Origin: Rhizobium acidisoli
GTDB taxonomy: Bacteria > Pseudomonadota > Alphaproteobacteria > Rhizobiales > Rhizobiaceae
Reading direction: 5' to 3'
NCBI RefSeq assembly: GCF_002531755.2
Contig: NZ_CP034998.1
Coordinates: forward strand, 3,223,501 to 3,287,500
Length of the DNA: 64,000 nt
The notes under the pieces are model-generated. The model made no database searches. It saw only the letters and a list, made by a program, of their open reading frames with translations, and had not been told where the DNA came from. Shown here one piece after another: positions 34,749 through 43,567 of the stretch (positions are counted from its first letter, which is position 1; each line of letters starts with the position of its first letter). Both the position numbers and the translations under genes were made by a program.

Positions 34749-35576
34749 TCAATTCGCCGCGTCGGCGGGCTTTCGCTTGTAAACATGGATATAGTCGACG
34801 AGCAGAATGGAAGGGTTCGGCGTTTCATCGATCGGCCATCCCGAGCCGAGCGCCAGATTGACCAGCGGATAGAACGGCATGTGGAACTCCTTCGGTGTGT
34901 CGAAGCTCCAAAGGTATTGCCGATCCAGATAAAAGGTCGTCTTGTCAGCCTGAATATCGACGCCGTAGGTATGATACTCGCTGTTTAAAATCCCATCCTC
35001 GACCGTTTTCCAATAGCCGCCGGTCGAGTTCTGCCCGCCTTGGCTCTGACGCCAGATATGAAAACCCATGCTGAATTCGTAAGGCGCGCGGCCGTAATAT
35101 TCCAGCACGTCGATCTCGGCTGTGTATTTCGACCGGTCGAGCCCGATGAGCCAGAAGGCCGGCCAGACACCCTTGCCCGGCGGCAGCTTCATCCGTGCTT
35201 CGAAATAGCCGAACTGCTGCGAGAAACCTTCGCCCTTCGGGTTCACCGACGACAGCAAGCCTGAACGCCAGGTGCCATCGGCCTCCTTGCGCGCTTCGAT
35301 CTTCAGAATTCCCTGATCGGTGGTAAACGGAAAGCCGGGAGCCGGATCGGTGAAACGGGCATCACCGAAATCGCCGTTCCAGGGCGTATGGGCGATCCAG
35401 CGGGAGCTCTTCTCTCCCCAGGCCGAAACGTCGAGGCTGTCGAAACTCTCGTCGAATGTCAGCTGGTATGCATCAATATTGAGCGGTTCCTGGGCCACGC
35501 TGGGCTGGCCGGGCAACGCGCCCAGGCCGAGAACGACGAGCAGACCGAGCCACTTGGCAGATATCCCGTAACGCAT
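34749..35576 (-). CDS. Secreted GH16 endo-beta-glycanase (ExoK/ExsH-like)
   Basis: This 275-residue secreted glycoside hydrolase of family 16 has a signal peptide (about 1-28, ending QPSVAQ), then the jelly-roll domain with the catalytic motif AEIDVLEYYG, where both glutamates and the aspartate of ExDxxE are present. The substrate-cleft residues GVWPAFWLIG are upstream. In S. meliloti the homologs ExoK and ExsH trim succinoglycan; here it lies at the end of the exopolysaccharide minus arm, so it likely processes that polymer. The ATG at 35576 heads the signal peptide; upstream frame is not similar to anything. Confidence 0.9.
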   Translation of the reverse strand: MRYGISAKWLGLLVVLGLGALPGQPSVAQEPLNIDAYQLTFDESFDSLDVSAWGEKSSRWIAHTPWNGDFGDARFTDPAPGFPFTTDQGILKIEARKEADGTWRSGLLSSVNPKGEGFSQQFGYFEARMKLPPGKGVWPAFWLIGLDRSKYTAEIDVLEYYGRAPYEFSMGFHIWRQSQGGQNSTGGYWKTVEDGILNSEYHTYGVDIQADKTTFYLDRQYLWSFDTPKEFHMPFYPLVNLALGSGWPIDETPNPSILLVDYIHVYKRKPADAAN

Positions 35577-35628
35577 TGCTACTCCCTTGAAAACGCTTGA
35601 ACAAAATCGTCGGGGGCATTTGTCCCGA

Positions 35629-37110
35629 TCATGAGGTGAGAACCTCGTTCCGTCGCGGCATGAGCCTCTGAACGACGATGGTCTCGATACCGTCGGGCCT
35701 TCCGACCATCTGCCACAGCAGCAAGGCGCCGGCCCAGAAAATGCCCGCGGCCACCCCGCCGCAAAGCGCCACACAGACGACAAGAGTGACGCCGACTGGC
35801 ATGGCGACGAGCATCGGCCCCACCCAGAGCAGGAAGGCGATCATCGGCAGGCTCGCGGCCAGCGGCCGGAAAAAGGAATTCAATTGCGCGGCAAAACTCG
35901 CGCCGATCAGCCGCCGTGTGATGACGAGCGATGCGCCATAGGCGACGAGGACTGCCACGATCCGCGCACCGAGTGCCCCCGCCACCTGAAAATAGGCGAT
36001 GCCCAGAATGGTGACCGGGACCCTGACGGCGAACTCGACAAACATCCGGAGAGCGACATAACGGGTATTGTTCATGACCATAGCCAATGGCGGCATCATG
36101 TTCGTGGGAAGACCAAGCAGGCTGACAAGGCACAGCCACTGCAGGATCGGCGCAGCCGATGCCCATTTCTCGCCGACGAGGATGCGCACCGTCGGTTCGG
36201 CGAGAAGGGCAAGCGCAATGAGAATGGGTGCTGCGACGAAGGTGATCGCATTGGTCGCCTTCAGATAGGCGGCGATCAGGTTGCGGCGGTCTTCGACCGT
36301 GGAGAAGGCCGCCATCAGCGGGCGTAGCAACGGTCCGACAAAGGTTTGATACGGAATACCGGCGATATTGTCGGCGACGCTGAAGGCGCCGAACGTCGAC
36401 AGGCCGGTAAAACGCGGCAGAAGCAGCCGGTCCAGCTGCCAGTTGATCGAACTCAGCACCTGCGACACGGTATTCCAGCTGATCATGTCCTGAAAATGCT
36501 TCCATTCGGAAAGGCTGAATGTCGGTCGCATGGGCGCAAGAACATAGGAGGTGATCATTGCCGCGGTCGGGCCGGCGACCGCTCCGATCGCCAGCCCCCA
36601 ATAGCTGCCTGTTGCTACAGCTACCCCCACCCCGAACAGCAATGTCGATCCCTTGGCGATGAGATCGAGCGCGAACTCGCGTTTGAAATCGAACCGCTGC
36701 ATGAAAAGAACCATGCGCGGACTGACCACGCTGCGCATGGCGGGCGCGATCGAGAGAACGGCGACAAGGGCGAAAAGCCGGGAATCTTCGTAGACCAGCG
36801 CCATTGGCCAGGAGATGATCATCATCAGCAGGCTGATGGCCAGCCCTCTCAGCAGGCTGAGGGTGAAGGCCGTGGCGAACATGTCGTCCGAAGGCGACGA
36901 TTGACGCATCAGCGCCTGCGTCAACGGCAGGTCCAGGATTGCCTCGACGATGACCAGGACCGACGTGGCGATCGCAACCAGGCCGAAATCCGCAGGGCTC
37001 AGCAGCCTCGCCAGGACAAGGAGGCTGACGAAATCGAGCATCCGCGCGAGGAATTTTCCACTGATCGTCCAGATGCTCGCCGTCGCCGTCCTCTGAGATA
37101 CGCTTGACAT
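35629..37110 (-). CDS. Polysaccharide flippase (Wzx/MOP superfamily)
   Basis: This 493-residue integral membrane protein with about 12-14 hydrophobic helices belongs to the MOP/oligosaccharidyl-lipid flippase group. It starts MSSVSQRTATASIWTIS and has the N-terminal pattern MLDFVSLLVLARLLSPADFG typical of WzxC/ExoT-type proteins. It should move lipid-linked repeat units across the inner membrane for polymerisation by the Wzy-like protein at 46037. The ATG at 37110 follows the GT4 stop by 76 bases; a longer frame reaching 37251 overlaps the upstream gene and is not preferred. Confidence 0.88.
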   Translation of the reverse strand: MSSVSQRTATASIWTISGKFLARMLDFVSLLVLARLLSPADFGLVAIATSVLVIVEAILDLPLTQALMRQSSPSDDMFATAFTLSLLRGLAISLLMMIISWPMALVYEDSRLFALVAVLSIAPAMRSVVSPRMVLFMQRFDFKREFALDLIAKGSTLLFGVGVAVATGSYWGLAIGAVAGPTAAMITSYVLAPMRPTFSLSEWKHFQDMISWNTVSQVLSSINWQLDRLLLPRFTGLSTFGAFSVADNIAGIPYQTFVGPLLRPLMAAFSTVEDRRNLIAAYLKATNAITFVAAPILIALALLAEPTVRILVGEKWASAAPILQWLCLVSLLGLPTNMMPPLAMVMNNTRYVALRMFVEFAVRVPVTILGIAYFQVAGALGARIVAVLVAYGASLVITRRLIGASFAAQLNSFFRPLAASLPMIAFLLWVGPMLVAMPVGVTLVVCVALCGGVAAGIFWAGALLLWQMVGRPDGIETIVVQRLMPRRNEVLTS

Positions 37111-37186
37111 GATCTGTTTATCTATTCTGGTCGGGGGTTGAGACGGCGGTCGGGGCTGCAAGGCGGGCTGCTCCGTGCTTTTCCCC

Positions 37187-38431
37187 TCAGCCCGGCCGTC
37201 TTCTGAAGACGCCGGCAGATCCGTCTGCGTGGCTGGACAGTTGTTGCTCAATGAGACCGGACAGACGATCGCGGAATACGGCTGAGGAGAATTTCAGCGA
37301 ATGCGCGCGGATTGCATGCGGATCGATATCGTCCTCGACCTCTTCGAAGGCTGCCATCGTTTCCAAAAGGGCTTCCGTCGTCTGCTCAGCGAAGCGAAAG
37401 CCGACCTGCGGCGCGGATACGGTTTCCCGCGCGCCGCCCGCATCGAAGGCCAAAACCGGCCGTCCTGATGCCATCGCTTCCACCGGCAGGATGCCGAAAT
37501 CCTCCGTGCCCGGAAACAACAGGGCCCGGCATCGCGACAGGTGGTCGCGCAGCACGTTGAAGGGCTGATGGCCGAGAAACTTAACGGTCGGCCCGGCGAT
37601 CGACTTCAGGTAAGGGAGCTGTTCACCCTCGCCGATCACCACCAGTTTCCGGCCGGCCTCGGTGCAGGCGCGCACGGCGATATCCGGCCGCTTGTAGGTG
37701 GTCAGTTGTCCCGCATAGAGGTAGAATTCACCTTTCCCCTTGCCCACGGCAAAATCCTCGGTCGCAACCGGCGGATGGATGACGACGGAGTCCCGGTCGT
37801 AGAACCGGCGGATGCGGCTTGCGACATATTCGGAGTTGGCGACGAACACATCGACGCGTGAGGACGTCGTCACGTCCCAGGCGCGCAGCATGGGCGCAGT
37901 AATCGACATCAGGGCACGTCCCACCCAGGGCAGGCCATGGCGATAGACATGGAACTGATCCCAGATATAGCGCATCGGCGAATGGCAGTAGCAGACATGC
38001 AGAGCGTCGGCGCGTGTGATGATGCCTTTGGCGGGGCCGGATTCGCTCGACAGAACCAGGTCGTAATCCTGCAGATCGAACTGCTCGAGCGCAAAGGGCA
38101 TCAGTGGCAGCATCTTGGTGTAGTGCCGCTGCGCGCCGGGGATCTTCTGCAGGAAGGACGTGCGGATGTTGCGCGTTTTCAGAAAATCGCTGATGCGATC
38201 CCGATTGCAGACGAGGGTGAAGATGTCGGCCTGCGGAAACATCCGGCACAGCTCTTCCAGAACTTTCTCGCCGCCGCGCATCGAAACGAGCCAGTAATGC
38301 ACGATGGCAACACGAGGTTGCCCGCTCTCTTTTGAGGTTCCGGCCTCGGTGACGCGTCTTTTCGCCATGACGGGCGCATCGGTCAGAAATGCCCTCGCGT
38401 CGGGGAGAGAGGTCGCTGCTTTAAGGGTCAA
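37187..38431 (-). CDS. Glycosyltransferase family 4
   Basis: This 414-residue GT-B glycosyltransferase has an N-terminal acceptor domain beginning RVAIVHYWLVSMRGGEKVL and a C-terminal donor domain with the GT4 signature PGTEDFGILPVEAMASGRP, where the glutamates contact the nucleotide sugar. It adds a sugar to the growing exopolysaccharide unit at the cytoplasmic face. The start is taken as the TTG at 38431: it overlaps the upstream TGA and follows AAGGAG at 7-base spacing, whereas the first ATG (38368) has no ribosome site. Using the ATG would remove 21 residues only. Confidence 0.85.
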   Translation of the reverse strand: MTLKAATSLPDARAFLTDAPVMAKRRVTEAGTSKESGQPRVAIVHYWLVSMRGGEKVLEELCRMFPQADIFTLVCNRDRISDFLKTRNIRTSFLQKIPGAQRHYTKMLPLMPFALEQFDLQDYDLVLSSESGPAKGIITRADALHVCYCHSPMRYIWDQFHVYRHGLPWVGRALMSITAPMLRAWDVTTSSRVDVFVANSEYVASRIRRFYDRDSVVIHPPVATEDFAVGKGKGEFYLYAGQLTTYKRPDIAVRACTEAGRKLVVIGEGEQLPYLKSIAGPTVKFLGHQPFNVLRDHLSRCRALLFPGTEDFGILPVEAMASGRPVLAFDAGGARETVSAPQVGFRFAEQTTEALLETMAAFEEVEDDIDPHAIRAHSLKFSSAVFRDRLSGLIEQQLSSHADGSAGVFRRRPG

Positions 38432-39774
38432 CTGAATACTCCTTGTATCGCCACACCGTCTGCCGGCTCGGAAACTGCATTCGTCGAAATCAGGCTTTGG
38501 TATTCGGCAAGAAGCGCATCGCGCCATTCCTCGTGTGTCGAGGCAAGATCCGGCGACAGCCGGAAGGCCCGCTCGCTCATGGCGCGGACCTCTTGCGCGG
38601 GCATTTGACTGAATCGCGTCAAAGTCTCGGCAAAGGCGCTTTCATCGGCCGTATCGCAGGCAAGCGCCATGCCGGCTCTTTCCATTTCTTCGGCGAGAAA
38701 GGCGCTGCGCGACATGATGACCGGCAGACCGCTCCTCGCCGCTTCGATAGCGACGAGACCGAACGGTTCGGGATAGCGCGAGGGCATCAACAGCGCACGC
38801 GCCTTGCGGATGATCGGGCCGATCTCCGCATGCGACTGCCAGCCGACCGCCCTGACGTGATCTCCCGACGCTGCGACCCGCGGCATCAGCGGCCCGTCGC
38901 CGATCACGCAGAGCCTGACACCGGCTCGGCGCGTAGCGGCGACGGCGTCGTCAATGCCTTTTTCCTCGTCCAGCCGTCCGATGAACACGAACTCGTCATT
39001 GGCTTCCGCTTCGATGCGGCTGATGGAGAGTGGAGCGACGGGATTGCGGATCGTCGTCAGCCGTTCGGGCCGATAGCCGGCGCCGACGAGAAAGCTCGCC
39101 ATCTTCTCATGCAGCAGGATGATCCGGCCGAATTCGGCCTGCCCCTTCAGGAGCCGGAGGATATTCGAGCCGCGGGCGACCCGCCACAATTTGTGCGAAT
39201 AACTTCTCTTGTCGCAGGCCGTCGCAATGCAGCCTCCGCCAAGCGGGCGTCGCAGGCAGATTTCCTGCGCCTGATAGTCGAAGAAGGCGCCGTTGGGGCA
39301 GGCCGTGAAGAAATCATGCGCGTGAACCACACATCGTCCGGCGACCGGCGCCAGCGCCTTGAAAATCGCGGGAGACAGGATCTGATGCCAGCCATGCACA
39401 TGGTAGACGGTGTTGGCGGTATCGTTTTCGGCAATCCAGTTCGCCACCATGCGGACGGCGGCGCCATTGTGAATGCCGGTGACGAATGCCTTCGCACGCT
39501 CGGCGCTGAGCAGGTCGCGGCTGTTCAGCCCGACCATCGAGACGCCGAGTGCGGCAAGCTCCGCATTGGCCGCGTCATCCCCGCTAATATAGGTCACGGG
39601 GATGTCGAGCCCGCGAAAAAGCTTGGCAGACAATACCGCCAGGCCTGTCGCGCCGCCTCTGGCCACCGAATAGTCGTCAATGACGACCACGCGATCGATC
39701 TTTGCCGTGCGGGGGCCGGGAAAGCGGCCAATGCTTGCAGTGGATCGGAGGCCCTCGGAAAGCGACGGGCGCAT
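38428..39774 (-). CDS. Glycosyltransferase family 4
   Basis: This 448-residue GT-B transferase has an N-terminal domain with DYSVARGGATGLAVL and a C-terminal donor-binding domain with FVFIGRLDEEKGIDDAVAA and the signature PSRYPEPFGLVAIEAARSGL. It has several cysteines near FFTACPNGAFFDYQAQEICL. The ATG at 39774 overlaps the TAA of the Crp-like gene (TAATG), so regulator and transferase are translationally coupled. It is the second gene of the minus arm. Confidence 0.88.
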   Translation of the reverse strand: MRPSLSEGLRSTASIGRFPGPRTAKIDRVVVIDDYSVARGGATGLAVLSAKLFRGLDIPVTYISGDDAANAELAALGVSMVGLNSRDLLSAERAKAFVTGIHNGAAVRMVANWIAENDTANTVYHVHGWHQILSPAIFKALAPVAGRCVVHAHDFFTACPNGAFFDYQAQEICLRRPLGGGCIATACDKRSYSHKLWRVARGSNILRLLKGQAEFGRIILLHEKMASFLVGAGYRPERLTTIRNPVAPLSISRIEAEANDEFVFIGRLDEEKGIDDAVAATRRAGVRLCVIGDGPLMPRVAASGDHVRAVGWQSHAEIGPIIRKARALLMPSRYPEPFGLVAIEAARSGLPVIMSRSAFLAEEMERAGMALACDTADESAFAETLTRFSQMPAQEVRAMSERAFRLSPDLASTHEEWRDALLAEYQSLISTNAVSEPADGVAIQGVFS

Positions 39775-40511
39775 TACTTCACCAAAACCGCGCCGTTGGC
39801 ACAGGCTTCTAGCGCCTTGCGGTTGAGAATGCGGATCTTGCCCTGCCCCCCGTCGATGATCTTGCCTTCCCGCAGGCGCCGAAGGCATTGATTGACCTTC
39901 TCGCGCGACGCCGGCAGCGTCGCGGCCAGGTCATTTTGGGAGATGATCAGTTCGTCCCCGCTGTTTACAGCGTCTTTTCCATAAACAGCCGAAAGCCGCA
40001 GCAGTGTGCTGGCCAGTCTCGACTGCAGGCTCGACGCCGCATTCGAAATGATCCGGAGTTCAAGCTCCGAAATACGCGCCAGCGCCCTGGAAAAGACCTT
40101 TTCGCGGAAGGAGGCATCGCTGGCGTACATGTCGCGCAACAGGCGACCTTCGAAGAAATGCAGCTCGCAGTTGGAGCCGGCTCGGTATTCGAGACTCAGC
40201 GTCTGCCTGCGCAGAACCTCGAGCTCGCCGATCAGGCCTGATTTCGGAATGATCTCGACAATGAATTCCCTGCCGTCGGGCAGCATCGTGCTTGCGCTGA
40301 CCACCCCGGAATGCACGCGCGCGAACATATCGATCAGGACGCCGGCCCCGGCAATGACCTCGCCGCGCCGGAATCGCCGGACGCTCGACCGGCAGGAAAG
40401 AAATTCATCGTCAAGCACGATGCGGCTGCCGAGATGAATGCCGCCGCTCGCCGATATCGTCGGTTTGCCGATGCCGGCCCTGCGGTCTGATGCGTGCGTC
40501 ACCCCGTCCAT
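39774..40511 (-). CDS. Crp/Fnr-family regulator heading the EPS minus arm (copy A)
   Basis: This 245-residue regulator has a cyclic-nucleotide-binding-type beta barrel (about 40-140: RRFRRGEVIAGAG, GREFIVEIIPKSGLIGELEV) and a C-terminal HTH (ISQNDLAATLPASREKVNQC, about 190-209). FNR-type cysteine clusters are absent. The ATG at 40511 sits 8 bases after GGAG, and the paralog at 50570-51319 starts identically (MDG), which decides against the upstream codons. It is coupled to the GT4 gene downstream and divergent from the ExoY gene, so it probably controls both arms of the locus. Confidence 0.88.
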   Translation of the reverse strand: MDGVTHASDRRAGIGKPTISASGGIHLGSRIVLDDEFLSCRSSVRRFRRGEVIAGAGVLIDMFARVHSGVVSASTMLPDGREFIVEIIPKSGLIGELEVLRRQTLSLEYRAGSNCELHFFEGRLLRDMYASDASFREKVFSRALARISELELRIISNAASSLQSRLASTLLRLSAVYGKDAVNSGDELIISQNDLAATLPASREKVNQCLRRLREGKIIDGGQGKIRILNRKALEACANGAVLVK

Positions 40512-40902
40512 GCGCATAACTCCAATACTCGAATAGCGATAAGAATGCTGCACTGCATCATTTATATTACCTTAATATCCAAGTCAAATAACATCGCCGA
40601 GAGTCAACGTAAATAATGAGATTACAATTAGTTGAAAGCAAAAAAATACATCATTTGTCGCGTTAATAACCTCGATAAGATCAAATAAAGCCCATCTGAT
40701 GGAAATTTGCGCTTATTAAAAAGTCTTGCCGATTAAAAAATATCATTAATCCTAATGACGATATCATAAATATAGATGTATCTGCGCGCCTTAACCACGA
40801 TTTGGTAGTTTATATCCTGATTTAGAATGACAATAATTTGCCGGACGCCACGATCGGATCTCTCTTCTGCGATTTCGTAGCATAAAGTATTTATTAAGGA
40901 TT
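40512..40902. promoter_or_regulatory. AT-rich divergent control region A
   Basis: These 391 bases separate the Crp-like gene from the ExoY leader. On the minus strand TTGACT (complement of 40582-40587) followed 15-17 bases later by TATAAA/TAAATG forms a plausible promoter about 70 bases before the regulator start; the same TTGACT is at the same distance in region B. A second AGTCAA lies 20 bases further upstream (40602). The block ATAAAGTATTTATT at 40882 is conserved in region B just before the leader ATG. The AT content is far above the genes, suggesting nucleoid-protein silencing. Confidence 0.6.
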
Positions 40903-40959
40903 ATGACTTTGGTAACAGACAACAAGAGTGCGGCGCAGCAAACTTTGAACGGTTCTTAA
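40903..40959 (+). CDS. 18-codon leader reading frame upstream of exoY-like gene (candidate)
   Basis: ATG ACT TTG GTA ACA GAC begins an 18-codon frame (MTLVTDNKSAAQQTLNGS) with AAGGA three bases upstream. It ends 23 bases before the ExoY start, in a different frame. The same start, MTxVTDxK, at the same distance from a conserved upstream block occurs before the second ExoY-like gene, where it runs in frame into the protein. It may be a regulatory leader peptide or a remnant of an older start. Translation is unproven. Confidence 0.35.
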   Translation: MTLVTDNKSAAQQTLNGS

Positions 40960-40982
40960 TCGGAAAGTTTTGGAGACCCCCA

Positions 40983-41684
40983 ATGGCATGGGATGCACAT
41001 AGTTTCGAGGCATGGTCGCGTGTCGGACGGCCTGCGAAAGACGGCGACCTCCATGCGTCCCGGCCTCGTGCAGCGGGCAGATCGGTCAAGCGCGCGCTCG
41101 ACCTTCTGTTGGCGATCACCGCCCTGATCCTGCTTTCCCCGCTTCTGCTGCTCGTCGCAATGATCGTGAAATTCTCCGACCGCGGCCCGGTCTTCTATTC
41201 CCATACGCGCATCGGCTTCAGCGGAGCGCCGTTCGGATGCCTCAAGTTTCGCACGATGAGGACCGATGCCAGCGCGCAGCTCGCCGAATTGCTGCAAAAC
41301 AGCGCGGCTGCGCGCAGCGAATGGGAAGCGACGCGCAAGCTAAAGGATGATCCGAGGATCACCACCGTCGGCGACATTCTACGACGGTCGAGCCTCGACG
41401 AGCTCCCCCAGTTGTTCAATGTCCTGCGCGGCGAAATGAGCCTGGTCGGCCCGCGGCCGATCACCGCTGAAGAATTGCCGCGCTACGGCGAGCACATCTG
41501 GGCCTACATGGCCGTCCGTCCTGGACTGACCGGTCACTGGCAGACCAGCGGGCGCAACGATGTCAGTTATGAACACCGGGTTTCCCTCGACGTTCACTAC
41601 CTCAATAACTGGTCGCTCGGCCGGGACTTGATCATCATCGCCAAGACCATCCCAGCTCTGTTTTCGCAGCGTGGCTCGTACTGA
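40983..41684 (+). CDS. ExoY-type undecaprenyl-phosphate sugar-1-phosphate transferase (copy A, intact)
   Basis: This 233-residue monotopic phosphoglycosyl transferase starts repeat-unit synthesis by moving galactose- or glucose-1-phosphate to the lipid carrier. It has a basic N terminus, the membrane-embedded helix ALDLLLAITALILLSPLLLL (38-57), KFRTM (88-92), the acidic pair in KLKDDPRIT (Asp122/Asp123, equivalent to the catalytic pair of PglC/WbaP), SSLDELPQLFNVL and MSLVGPRP. All key residues are present. The ATG at 40983 follows GGAGACCCCCA. It heads the plus arm, divergent from the Crp-like regulator. Confidence 0.92.
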   Translation: MAWDAHSFEAWSRVGRPAKDGDLHASRPRAAGRSVKRALDLLLAITALILLSPLLLLVAMIVKFSDRGPVFYSHTRIGFSGAPFGCLKFRTMRTDASAQLAELLQNSAAARSEWEATRKLKDDPRITTVGDILRRSSLDELPQLFNVLRGEMSLVGPRPITAEELPRYGEHIWAYMAVRPGLTGHWQTSGRNDVSYEHRVSLDVHYLNNWSLGRDLIIIAKTIPALFSQRGSY

Positions 41685-41800
41685 GCATTAAAGGGGAAAG
41701 CTGCCGATCATGTCCGTCGGAAGATACGCTACCCCTTCGTCCTCTCCAGGCTGCCAGTATCTCGTAACTCCGTAATCTCGCCATTTTGGATTAGGACGAC

Positions 41801-43567
41801 ATGACCTCAAGCACGATCTTCAGCGGTGTTTCCCCGATATCCCTGCCTGCCGCCGCAGCCGCTGGCGGGAACTCGCCGCTGACCCTGCGCGACATGCTGT
41901 TTTTTCTCAGAATGCGCTGGCTATGGATCTTGGCCACGACCTTTGCCTTCCTTGTCATCGCCGGCAGCTACCTTCTCACCGCCGCGCCGACTTATGTTGC
42001 CAGCACGCAACTTGTGATCTTCCCTCAGGTGAACAGCTCCGAAGCTCAAAGAGCCTTCGCGGAAGACGCATTCATCGAAGGGCAGCTGGAGATTGCCAGA
42101 TCAAGCGATGTCGTCGACGGAACAGTAAGAGCGCTCGATCTTGATAGCGATCCCGACTTTGTCGATTGGAAACCTTCGCTTCTGGACAAGTCGAAGGACT
42201 GGCTTCTGGGAGTTTCTGCTCAAGTGGATACGGGGCAGGAAGCGGCAGGCATGAGAGCGAGTGATACGCCATCCAGACCGCGGACGGAGCAGGAACAGCT
42301 CCACGACCTGGCGATTGCCACGTTGCAGAACATGATGGCCTTACGCCGGATCGGGAATTCCACGATCATCGAGATATCAGCCGCAGCGTCGACCCCTCAG
42401 AAGGCGGTCGCCATCGCCGATACGCTCGCCAGGCAATATATCCAGAAGAATATCGCAATGAAGGCCGATTCCTCCCGGCAATATAGCGACTGGCTGGAAA
42501 AATTCGTGAGGGAGCAGCAGCGCGGGCTCGCCGATGCCTCCAGCGCCTTGAACACATTCAACAGCAACCCGCGCGATCAGTTCAAGCTTGCGGAGCTGCA
42601 GAGCGCGACCGATGCCCGCCGCACCCTTTATGAAAGCACGCTGACCCAGCTTACCGAGGCCAAGCAGCGCATAACCTACCCCGTATCCGACGCCACGATC
42701 GTCTCGCGGGCCACGCTGCCTCTTTCGAAGGCGAGGCCGCGCAGCACGCTCATCATCGCCTTTGCCGGGGCGGTCGGCCTCGGCGTCGGCCTGGCGCTCG
42801 CCATGGTAAGGCACGCCGGCGACCGCCGGATCGTTCGTCCTCAGCAGATCGCGGATGCCGGGGGAGTGTCCATCGTCACCTTGCTGGCAAAATCGAAGCA
42901 GAACCGCAATGGGCATCCGGCCGGCGTCTTCGCCACCGACGCGGGCAGCATCGATACGGCCACCTATCCTGTTATTCCCGGCATGGCGGAATTGAGCGCA
43001 ACCGTCGTCGGTCTTCGGCGCAAACGCCGAGTCGTCATCGGAATCGTCGCCGTCGATCCCGGCAGCGGGACATCGACCATTGCATGCGAACTGGCAGTGC
43101 TGTCATCGATTTCAGGGGCGCACACACTGCTCATTGATGCGGCAGCGCAGAATTCCTCGCTCAGCAAATCGATCGCGCCTGATAGTTCCACGGGTCTCGT
43201 CGATGTGCTCGACAATGGCGAACTGATCCGGACGGCGGCGTTGCCCCTCACCCCGACCCTGAAATTCCTTCCGCTCGGCAAGGTGGAAGCCGTGACGCCG
43301 GCCGTTCGGCTAAGCTCCCGCCGCACGCAGTTGAGCTTCGCCGACCTGAAAAGGGAATTCGACGCCATATTCGTCGATATTTCCGCCTTCTCGACTTCCC
43401 CCGACGCCAATGCGATCGCGCCGGAGCTGGATGGCGTCCTCGTCGTCACCTCGCATGGGCGCACCTCGATCGACGATACCGTGCGCGTCATCGAGACCAT
43501 GCGCAATGTCGGCGGCGAGATCCTCGGCGCGGTCATCAACCATGCACCGAAGAGAATAGAGTCATGA
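41801..43567 (+). CDS. Wzc/ExoP-like polysaccharide co-polymerase with degenerate ATP site
   Basis: This 588-residue inner-membrane chain-length protein has TM1 (about 39-60), a periplasmic coiled-coil region (80-290), TM2 (316-336) and a cytoplasmic BY-kinase-like domain (400-588). In that domain the Walker A position reads DPGSGTST (419-426), so the essential GK[ST] lysine is Thr424; Asp446 of LLIDA and Asp526 of IFVDIS remain, but there is no C-terminal tyrosine cluster. It should still organise export and polymer length but probably not as an active tyrosine kinase. It overlaps the next GT2 gene by 4 bases. Confidence 0.88.
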   Translation: MTSSTIFSGVSPISLPAAAAAGGNSPLTLRDMLFFLRMRWLWILATTFAFLVIAGSYLLTAAPTYVASTQLVIFPQVNSSEAQRAFAEDAFIEGQLEIARSSDVVDGTVRALDLDSDPDFVDWKPSLLDKSKDWLLGVSAQVDTGQEAAGMRASDTPSRPRTEQEQLHDLAIATLQNMMALRRIGNSTIIEISAAASTPQKAVAIADTLARQYIQKNIAMKADSSRQYSDWLEKFVREQQRGLADASSALNTFNSNPRDQFKLAELQSATDARRTLYESTLTQLTEAKQRITYPVSDATIVSRATLPLSKARPRSTLIIAFAGAVGLGVGLALAMVRHAGDRRIVRPQQIADAGGVSIVTLLAKSKQNRNGHPAGVFATDAGSIDTATYPVIPGMAELSATVVGLRRKRRVVIGIVAVDPGSGTSTIACELAVLSSISGAHTLLIDAAAQNSSLSKSIAPDSSTGLVDVLDNGELIRTAALPLTPTLKFLPLGKVEAVTPAVRLSSRRTQLSFADLKREFDAIFVDISAFSTSPDANAIAPELDGVLVVTSHGRTSIDDTVRVIETMRNVGGEILGAVINHAPKRIES

